From CAZIWJ01 sp964542855 (GTDB lineage Bacteria > Bacteroidota > Bacteroidia > Cytophagales > Cyclobacteriaceae): a DNA stretch of 13,336 nucleotides. Each line of letters starts with the position of its first letter. Within the stretch, counting starts at the first letter, position 1. Location of the stretch: positions 1 through 13,336 of the forward strand of contig CAZIWJ010000076.1 in assembly GCA_964542855.1 (NCBI GenBank), in the 5' to 3' direction. Shown one piece after another: positions 8,238-13,336 of the stretch. The position numbers and the translations under genes were made by a program. Under the pieces are notes generated by a model. It made no database searches and was not told the origin of the DNA. It saw only the letters and a program-made list of their open reading frames with translations.

Positions 8238-10166
8238 ATGGAATTTGATTTTAATTTTTGGCCGCTACTGTTAGTGATGCTTATAGCGTGGTTATCACCC
8301 CTGTTAACCGCACAATTCAAGAGTGTTAAAATTCCTTCGGTAATTGTTGAGATCGTAGCGGGATTCATCATTGGAGAGCACGTGTTGGATGTACTGCCAG
8401 AAACCGAGTACATTAATTTCCTGGGCTTACTGGGGTTTGTATTCCTTATGTTTCTCAGTGGTTTCGAGGTTGACGTGCACAAAATACTCGTATCTCTGCC
8501 CAAGAGGAAGCTCACGGTAGAACGTTTCATGAGCAACCCTCTATTAGTTGGTTTGCTTGTTTATGCGGGAACCCTGGTGCTTGCCGTATTGGGTGCTTTA
8601 ATCGTTTCGCAAATTACCCCGATTTCCAATATCTGGTTTTTCGCCCTCATTATTTCAACAACTTCGGTAGGGGTAATTATGCCGGTACTGAAAGAACGGG
8701 GAGAAATTAACAAGCAGTTTGGGCAGATGCTGGTACTGGCTGCCGCAGTAGCCGACCTGCTTAGTATACTGCTCTTTACATTCACAACCTCGCTCATTAA
8801 GAATAATGGTTTGCAGGGACGGGTTTTTCTAATTATCTCCCTGTTTGTAGCCTTTTACGTATCTTACTTGCTCGGAAAAAGGCTGGTAAAAAATAACTAC
8901 CTCAAGCGGTTATTCTTTCAGCTGGCGCACGCCGCTTCTCAGATTAAAGTACGGGGCACACTGGTGCTTATTCTTATTTTCTTATTTCTTTCTCAATTAA
9001 TTGACGTAGAGGTAATATTAGGTGCCTTTATGGCCGGCATCCTGATGTCAATTTTTACTTCCAAGGAAAGATCCAGCCTCATGCTGAAGCTCGATGCAAT
9101 CGGGTACGGCTTTTTTATTCCTATTTTCTTTATCCTGGTAGGTTCGAGAATAGATATCAGTGTAATTAGCAAAATAGAGAGCACCGGCTTGTTCCTATCT
9201 GTTTTACTGCTAATATTGTTTCTGATTAAAGTGATTCCTTCCCTGGTATGGGTTCCGCGCTTTGGTATAAAAAGAGCTATCGCTGGTGGCCTTTTGATGT
9301 CATCGCGGCTGAGCCTGATTATCGCAGCCGCTCAACTGGGGCTGCAGTTAAATGTTATTTCCCCTGCTACCAATACTGTAATCATCATCCTGGCGGTTAT
9401 AACCTGTGTTTTCTCCCCAATATTTTACAACCAGTTAAATAAGAAAGCACCCGTTCAGGAAGATAAAGTTATCATTGTTGGTGGCAGTTACGCCGGGGTA
9501 TTACTGGCCCGGAACCTGAAAATGCACGGTAAGCAGGCCATCATCATTGAATTGGATAAGAGTAAAGTCTACAAACTGGAAAGCGAGGGTATAGAAGTGG
9601 TTCATGCCAACGGCGCTAATATCGATGTATATAAACAGCTTGAGCTAAAAGCTGAAAACTACGTTATTATTCTCACCAAATCGGATGAAAAGAATCTGGC
9701 CATAGCCCGAATCCTGCGAAATGATCTGCAGCACGAGAAAATTATCACTCATGCTTCTAAATATCGAAATGCAGAAACCTTCAAAAGCCTGGAAATTGAG
9801 TCGCTGTATTCTAGCCAAACCATTGCAACTTCTATAGAAAACCTGATTTTCCGTCCCGATACCTATCATACCCTTTTTGAAAGTTTTGAGTCGTTCTCGG
9901 TTGAAGAACTTACAATGACCAACATCAATATGGAGGGTAAGAAAGTTAAGGACATTCCTTTTCACCAGGATGGTTTCCTGATGTTAATTAAGCGAGACGG
10001 GCAAATGATTGTTCCTCACGGAGAAGACTACCTTATTAGGAATGATGTAGCCGTTGTATTTGGAAGTGATACGGCTTTGAATGACTTCAGGGTCAAGTTT
10101 ACCGGTGGAACACAGGGAGGATACAACACCTATAATTCTAACAAAAAGCTGAAGAAAACATCGTGA
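8238..10166 (+). CDS. CPA2-family cation:proton antiporter with TrkA-N/TrkA-C domains
   Basis: Inner-membrane monovalent cation/proton antiporter of the KefB/KefC-like CPA2 group, 642 residues. Residues 1 to about 395 form the transporter, with about a dozen hydrophobic segments; early ones include IPSVIVEIVAGFIIGEHVL and LGFVFLMFLSGFEVD. An acidic residue inside a membrane segment, Asp173 (AAVADLLSILLF), is the likely ion/proton-coupling Asp. A Rossmann-like TrkA-N (RCK) domain starts near residue 409 (DKVIIVGGSYAGVLLARNL) with the acidic end of strand 2 at Glu438 (IIIELD), followed by a TrkA-C domain at about 552-630. The RCK domain normally binds nucleotide and gates transport. Its glycine motif is GGSYAG: the middle Gly of GxGxxG is Ser417. 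K+ versus Na+ specificity cannot be told from sequence. It stands 100 bp after the oxoprolinase gene and may have its own promoter. Confidence 0.93.
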   Translation: MEFDFNFWPLLLVMLIAWLSPLLTAQFKSVKIPSVIVEIVAGFIIGEHVLDVLPETEYINFLGLLGFVFLMFLSGFEVDVHKILVSLPKRKLTVERFMSNPLLVGLLVYAGTLVLAVLGALIVSQITPISNIWFFALIISTTSVGVIMPVLKERGEINKQFGQMLVLAAAVADLLSILLFTFTTSLIKNNGLQGRVFLIISLFVAFYVSYLLGKRLVKNNYLKRLFFQLAHAASQIKVRGTLVLILIFLFLSQLIDVEVILGAFMAGILMSIFTSKERSSLMLKLDAIGYGFFIPIFFILVGSRIDISVISKIESTGLFLSVLLLILFLIKVIPSLVWVPRFGIKRAIAGGLLMSSRLSLIIAAAQLGLQLNVISPATNTVIIILAVITCVFSPIFYNQLNKKAPVQEDKVIIVGGSYAGVLLARNLKMHGKQAIIIELDKSKVYKLESEGIEVVHANGANIDVYKQLELKAENYVIILTKSDEKNLAIARILRNDLQHEKIITHASKYRNAETFKSLEIESLYSSQTIATSIENLIFRPDTYHTLFESFESFSVEELTMTNINMEGKKVKDIPFHQDGFLMLIKRDGQMIVPHGEDYLIRNDVAVVFGSDTALNDFRVKFTGGTQGGYNTYNSNKKLKKTS

Positions 10167-10192
10167 TTTCAGGATACTGAAAATCTTTTATT
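10165..10192 (+). terminator. Possible terminator hairpin after the antiporter gene
   Basis: Directly after the antiporter stop, TTTCAG (10167-10172) and CTGAAA (10177-10182) form a perfect 6-bp stem with the 4-base loop GATA. GAT before and ATC after extend the pairing with one bulged base, and the short T-rich run CTTTTATT follows. This resembles a weak intrinsic terminator. The stem has only two G-C pairs and the T-run is interrupted, so it could be chance in A+T-rich DNA. Confidence 0.4.
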
Positions 10193-10712
10193 CAGTCTGC
10201 TTTTATCTATCCACGACGATTTATTTGATTTTACGGAGTGTATTTAGGAAATCGTTTTGTTTTATAATTATTCAGGATTTTATACCGTTAGCCTTTTCTA
10301 TTAAAAGATGTAAGTCCAACTGGTACCTGATCGGTTTAAAAACCGATAGTAATGTTAATTAGCCTTTCGTTATTAAAGATATCGCTCAACTAAAAATTGG
10401 GGAAGAAGATTACGATTATTTACCCCGGGTAGCCTGCAATAATCTTGTCGTAAACCTGGTCGATAAAAAAGTGAAGAAAATTGCATTACCAGGTATCCGG
10501 CGATTAGGTTTACACCTAAAAAAACCATCCCATACACTGCTCGCAAACTACAAGCAACCGGAGACGATTCACTGGTTGAACTATACCTTGTACCCAACGT
10601 GGAACTGGAAAGAGAAATCCCTGGTCCGGGTTGTAAAGTCCTGGAACCGGGAAAACTCGTAACCCGGATTGAAGAGATCCTTCGCCACAGGCTGGAGAAA
10701 TACGCGGTTTGA
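10191..10712 (+). pseudogene. Decayed WYL-domain transcriptional regulator (C-terminal remnant)
   Basis: No intact gene fills this stretch, but pieces of one WYL-domain protein can be read in order across frames. From 10191 a frame gives HDDLFDFTECI, a TAG stop at 10245-10247, then EIVLFYNYSGFYTV. After a frameshift near 10281-10290 comes PLAFSIKRCKSNWYLIGLKT, which contains the WYL signature itself. That frame meets a TAG at 10360-10362, then continues with FVIKDIAQLKIGEEDYDYLP. A second shift near 10485-10503 leads to AIRFTPKKTIPY, LVPNVELEREIPGPGCKVL and RIEEILRHRLEKYAV, the typical C-terminal part, ending at TGA 10710-10712. WYL regulators are usually about 300 residues with an N-terminal helix-turn-helix; that half is absent, and the antiporter gene ends just upstream. 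Two stops, two shifts and a lost DNA-binding domain mean the product is not functional. The family assignment is from memory of the motif. Confidence 0.8.
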
Positions 10713-10720
10713 GGAATGGG

Positions 10721-12217
10721 TTACCAGACCTCTTCCGCAAAAAAATCTTTTTCCATTTCCTGGAATTTATAGCCTTTAACAAAAATGGCAGGATCAACCT
10801 GGTCGATATGCACCTTACCGGTTGCTGCCAGAAGTTCGCGTACGGCTTCAACCGTATTGCGATGAAAGTAATATACCCGCTCTGCCTTATCTTTTACAAC
10901 CAGGCCATGCATCAGCATTTTATTTTGAGTTGCCACACCGGTAGGGCATTGGTTAGTATTACATTTTAGTGCCTGGATGCAGCCCAGCGCAAACATGAAA
11001 CCACGTGCGCAATTGCATAAATCGGCTCCCAGTGCTTTAGCCCGGATAACACTGGCAGCACTGAGAATTTTCCCGCTGGCAATAATCTTAATTTCCTGGC
11101 GCAGGCCGTGTTTAACCAGGGTTTTATTAACAAAAAGCAATGCAGGCTGTAAAGGAATACCCACCGAATCGGAAAACTCCAATGGAGCAGCACCGGTTCC
11201 TCCTTCAGCCCCGTCGATGGTTATGAAGTCGGGCAATAAACCGGTTTTTTTCATTACCTGGCATAACTCCTCGAATTCCTGTGCCTGCCCAATGCATAGC
11301 TTAAATCCAACCGGTTTTCCACCGGCCAGGTTTCGCATGCGGTCTATAAAAGACAGGAGCCCCTCGGCGTTGCTAAAAGTTTTATGACCAGGGGGCGATA
11401 ATATAGTTTGGTAGGGTTCAACTCCCCTTATTTCAGCAATTTCAGGAGTATTTTTGTGGCCCGGAAGTACTCCACCATGGCCGGGTTTAGCGCCCTGGGA
11501 AAGTTTAAGTTCTATCATTTTCACTTCTACTCTGGCCGCTTTCTCTGTAAACTTATCAGGGTCGAACTCCCCTTCGCTGGTGCGGCAACCAAAATATCCG
11601 GTTCCGATTTGCCATACCACATCGGGTTGGTGCTTGAGGTGGTACGGGGTCAGACTGCCTTCTCCGGTATTCAGGTAAAAACCTCCTTTAGCTGCACCGC
11701 TGCTAAGTGCCAGGATAGCATTCTTACTTAATGACCCGAGGCTCATGGCAGAAATATTAAGAATAGAAGCCTCGTAGGGTTGAGTACACTTCGTTCCGCC
11801 AATTCTAACCTTTGGTACTTCTGGTTTAACGTTGCTGGCGTAAATGGAATGTTCCAGTCCTTCATAATCGGTTTTTTCCAGATCGAGCTGGGTTCCAAAA
11901 GGAGTGGTATCATTCACGTTCTTGGAACGGCGATAAGCCAGAGCTCGTTCATTTCTGCTGTAAGGCCGCCCGTCGGTGTTTCGTTCAATGAAATATTGTT
12001 GAATTTCGGGAGAAATGAATTCAAAAAAATACCGAAAATAGCCGATAACCGGGAAATTTCTCAGAATAGTATGATTGGGCTGAAGGGTATTAAAAATACC
12101 CACAATGTATAGCGATGCAACGATTACCGGCACGATCCAGGTTACCGGGTAGAAAATTGCAAACCAGGTTGTTGCAACTGACAACAGGAATCCAGTAATA
12201 TAAAAACCTTCTCTCAT
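10721..12217 (-). CDS. FMN-binding glutamate synthase family protein, membrane-anchored, stand-alone
   Basis: This protein of 498 residues corresponds to the FMN-binding synthase domain of the GltB large subunit, without the glutaminase and C-terminal beta-helix domains of full glutamate synthase. Two hydrophobic segments at about residues 5-22 and 25-45 should anchor it in the inner membrane. The barrel domain shows ISAMSLGSLSKNAILALSSG, KPGHGGVLPGHKNTPEIA and TIDGAEGGTGAAP (about 331-343), which are substrate- and FMN-site segments of the family. The 3Fe-4S ligands are present as Cys413, Cys419 and Cys424 (CIQALKCNTNQCPTGVAT). No gltD-like or glutaminase gene is in view. The partner and true reaction of these stand-alone forms are uncertain; glutamate formation from free ammonia or another FMN-dependent reaction are both possible. 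Its stop lies 8 bp from the end of the convergent WYL remnant. It appears to be a single-gene transcript. Confidence 0.9.
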   Translation of the reverse strand: MREGFYITGFLLSVATTWFAIFYPVTWIVPVIVASLYIVGIFNTLQPNHTILRNFPVIGYFRYFFEFISPEIQQYFIERNTDGRPYSRNERALAYRRSKNVNDTTPFGTQLDLEKTDYEGLEHSIYASNVKPEVPKVRIGGTKCTQPYEASILNISAMSLGSLSKNAILALSSGAAKGGFYLNTGEGSLTPYHLKHQPDVVWQIGTGYFGCRTSEGEFDPDKFTEKAARVEVKMIELKLSQGAKPGHGGVLPGHKNTPEIAEIRGVEPYQTILSPPGHKTFSNAEGLLSFIDRMRNLAGGKPVGFKLCIGQAQEFEELCQVMKKTGLLPDFITIDGAEGGTGAAPLEFSDSVGIPLQPALLFVNKTLVKHGLRQEIKIIASGKILSAASVIRAKALGADLCNCARGFMFALGCIQALKCNTNQCPTGVATQNKMLMHGLVVKDKAERVYYFHRNTVEAVRELLAATGKVHIDQVDPAIFVKGYKFQEMEKDFFAEEVW

Positions 12218-12478
12218 GTTAATGTCAAGGTTGTTGTAAGTGAATTAGTTACATCATATAAATTACTTAATAATCAGTTGTCTACCTAGCAAAGGGTACG
12301 GATCACTAACTGAAGTCTTTTATTGGGTTGTATTAAAGTCATTTTTTCAATTAATGTTAATTGTTAAAATTAGAGAAACAGGTCAACGTCTTACGTTGAT
12401 TTATATCATGAAATGTCTGTTTCAATTTTTTAATTTGCCTGCGAAAATACATATACAGGCACCTATTCAACGAATATT
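12218..12478. other. Divergent intergenic region between the gltS-like gene and the tautomerase gene
   Basis: This A+T-rich stretch of 261 bp separates two divergently transcribed genes and so should hold promoters for both. I could follow no convincing coding frame in it: short open stretches on the plus strand lack family resemblance, and the longest overlaps the tautomerase gene in another frame. No strong inverted repeat that would suggest an operator was seen. The one promoter-like element I can name is listed separately at 12431. Confidence 0.5.
12431..12438 (+). promoter_or_regulatory. Candidate Bacteroidota -7 element before the tautomerase gene
   Basis: The octamer TAATTTGC contains TAATTTG, close to the TAnnTTTG element recognised by the primary sigma factor of Bacteroidota but one base shorter in the T-run. 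It lies about 41 bp before the tautomerase ATG, a plausible distance. There is no clear TTTG at the expected -33 position, so the call rests on a single short match. Confidence 0.25.
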
Positions 12479-12868
12479 ATGCCCCATCTGCAACTGGAAA
12501 TTAACGTACCAATTTTATCGGAAGAACGACTGGCTTTATCGAAATGGGTGGTTTCGGAGTACTGCACCGTTTTTGAAACTTCACCAGAGGAAATAGCCGT
12601 CATTATTTGTGATTATTCCACTGACCAGATGCATTTGGGAGGGGTTCACCACCCCCAGAAAGGTATTGCCTTTATTAACATTGATATCTTCAGCTCTGCA
12701 GTTGAAGAGGATAAGAGGGCCCTGACGGAAAGTTTAATGAAAGGGCTGAATGAACGCCTCGACATTCCTTTTTCCTCGATTTATGTAATTTTCAGGGAAA
12801 TTTTGCACAAAAACCTTTATCGATTTGAACCTGATCAAATTATTTCTGCAGCCGATAAGGTTAAATAA
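12479..12868 (+). CDS. Tautomerase-superfamily (MIF/4-OT fold) protein
   Basis: Small cytosolic protein of 129 residues. It starts MPHLQLEINVPILSEE; after Met removal the N-terminal residue would be Pro, the catalytic base or acid of the tautomerase superfamily, which also fixes the start. Two beta-alpha-beta halves can be discerned: residues 2-45 (strand, helix around ERLALSKWVVSEYCTVF, then EEIAVIICDY) and about 65-110 (GIAFINIDIF, a helix with EEDKRALTESLMKGLNERL, then SSIYVIFREI). The length is like that of malonate semialdehyde decarboxylase-type members rather than the roughly 60-residue 4-oxalocrotonate tautomerases. The segment IDIFSSAVEEDKRAL sits where many relatives carry one or two catalytic Arg, but has none before the Lys-Arg of the helix, so the reaction may differ. 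The substrate is unknown. The nitroreductase gene follows after 83 bp on the same strand. Confidence 0.75.
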   Translation: MPHLQLEINVPILSEERLALSKWVVSEYCTVFETSPEEIAVIICDYSTDQMHLGGVHHPQKGIAFINIDIFSSAVEEDKRALTESLMKGLNERLDIPFSSIYVIFREILHKNLYRFEPDQIISAADKVK

Positions 12869-12951
12869 GCTAATTCCATTTGTTTTTAAACATGTAGATT
12901 GAACTTGTCGTTGCTAAAGTTGTATAAACTAAATTACAACAATTATTAATC

Positions 12952-13336
12952 ATGGAATTAGATTTGGTTAATGACATTCATCCCCTTTTAAAGGAGCGGA
13001 AAAGTATATTTGCCTACGCCGATCAGCCTGTGAGTAATGAAACGCTCGAGCGTTTGTTTGAAGCGGCCCGTTGGGCACCATCGAGTTTTAACGAACAGCC
13101 CTGGGCATTTCTTTATGCCAATAAAGGCGACGGAGAGATATTTGACACACTTTTTGAACTGATTTTCGAGGGTAATCAAAGCTGGGCAAAAACCGCCCCT
13201 TTACTCGTACTTACTTTATCGAAAAAAAGAACAGATTTTAACGGACAAATCAATCACTCTGCCGTGCACGACGTTGGTATGGCAGAATCGAGTTTCATTT
13301 TCCAGGCAACGCACGAAGGGCTTTACGTGCACCAGA
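12952..13336 (+). CDS. Nitroreductase family protein, 3'-truncated by the window edge
   Basis: The first 128 codons of an FMN-dependent NAD(P)H oxidoreductase of the nitroreductase family; the frame is open to the right edge. After MELDLVNDIHPLLKE comes the FMN-phosphate-binding segment ERKSIFAYADQPV (about residues 15-27, with Arg16 and Ser18), then LFEAARWAPSSFNEQPWAF (about 35-53), the family's most characteristic stretch, where Ser44, Ser45 and Asn47 typically contact FMN. The segment WAKTAPLLVLTLSKK (about 77-91) and the start of the helix HDVGMAESSFIFQATHEGL also fit. Such enzymes are dimers that reduce nitroaromatics, quinones or flavins; the physiological substrate cannot be told. The ATG at 12952 precedes the FMN segment at the usual distance. 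It follows the tautomerase gene by 83 bp and may be co-transcribed, although the A+T-rich gap could hold its own promoter. Confidence 0.92.
   Translation, partial: MELDLVNDIHPLLKERKSIFAYADQPVSNETLERLFEAARWAPSSFNEQPWAFLYANKGDGEIFDTLFELIFEGNQSWAKTAPLLVLTLSKKRTDFNGQINHSAVHDVGMAESSFIFQATHEGLYVHQ

Noticed and set aside
10471..10662. Small plus-strand open frame of 63 codons as a separate gene
   Set aside because: It is the middle frame of the WYL remnant running on past the second frameshift; the real family match continues in another frame to 10712.
12289..12297. CAAAGGGTA as a reverse-strand -7 promoter element for the glutamate-synthase-like gene
   Set aside because: The spacing inside the element is one base too long and no matching -33 element was found.
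12354..12596. Plus-strand open frame of 80 codons before and over the tautomerase start
   Set aside because: It overlaps the Pro1 tautomerase gene in another frame, has atypical composition and no recognisable family.
1..13336. CRISPR array, tRNA/rRNA genes, insertion sequence, phage or defence island
   Set aside because: No regularly spaced repeats, RNA-gene signatures, transposase or integrase frames or terminal inverted repeats were seen; the content is mostly housekeeping and metabolic.

Overview
The window looks like ordinary chromosomal DNA of a Bacteroidota bacterium, most likely class Bacteroidia. The case rests on a GldH-type lipoprotein encoded directly after a RicT/PSP1-type protein with the Cys-rich N-terminus usual in this phylum, the lack of clear Shine-Dalgarno sequences before most starts, and A+T-rich gaps between genes of intermediate GC. 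Assignment to an order such as Marinilabiliales is only a guess.

Layout. Positions 1-1403 hold the 3' part of recQ, which continues beyond the left edge. purD follows 14 bp later, probably in the same transcript. After a 98-bp A+T-rich gap comes a tightly packed group: a PSP1/RicT-type gene, gldH (4-bp ATGA overlap) and a very long gene for a fused HyuA-HyuB 5-oxoprolinase (1-bp TGATG overlap). A CPA2-type cation:proton antiporter with a C-terminal TrkA-N/TrkA-C regulatory module follows. From about 10191 to 10712 lies a decayed gene for a WYL-domain transcriptional regulator. It has lost its N-terminal DNA-binding part and carries two stop codons and two frameshifts. Convergent to it, on the minus strand, is a stand-alone membrane-anchored FMN-binding glutamate-synthase-like protein (10721-12217). 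A 261-bp divergent intergenic region then leads to a small tautomerase-superfamily protein and the 5' part of a nitroreductase that runs off the right edge.

How the genes fit together. recQ (recombination and repair) and purD (purine synthesis) are housekeeping genes without an obvious shared task. The PSP1-gldH-oxoprolinase group is arranged for co-translation, but the biochemical link between the oxoprolinase and the two upstream genes is unclear. The remaining genes are a mixed set of metabolic and ion-homeostasis functions. I see no CRISPR array, tRNA or rRNA gene, insertion sequence, phage gene or defence island, and no convincing sign of a new multi-gene system. The most informative non-routine observation is the WYL regulator pseudogene, which automated annotation would probably leave as an empty gap or mark as a spurious small ORF.
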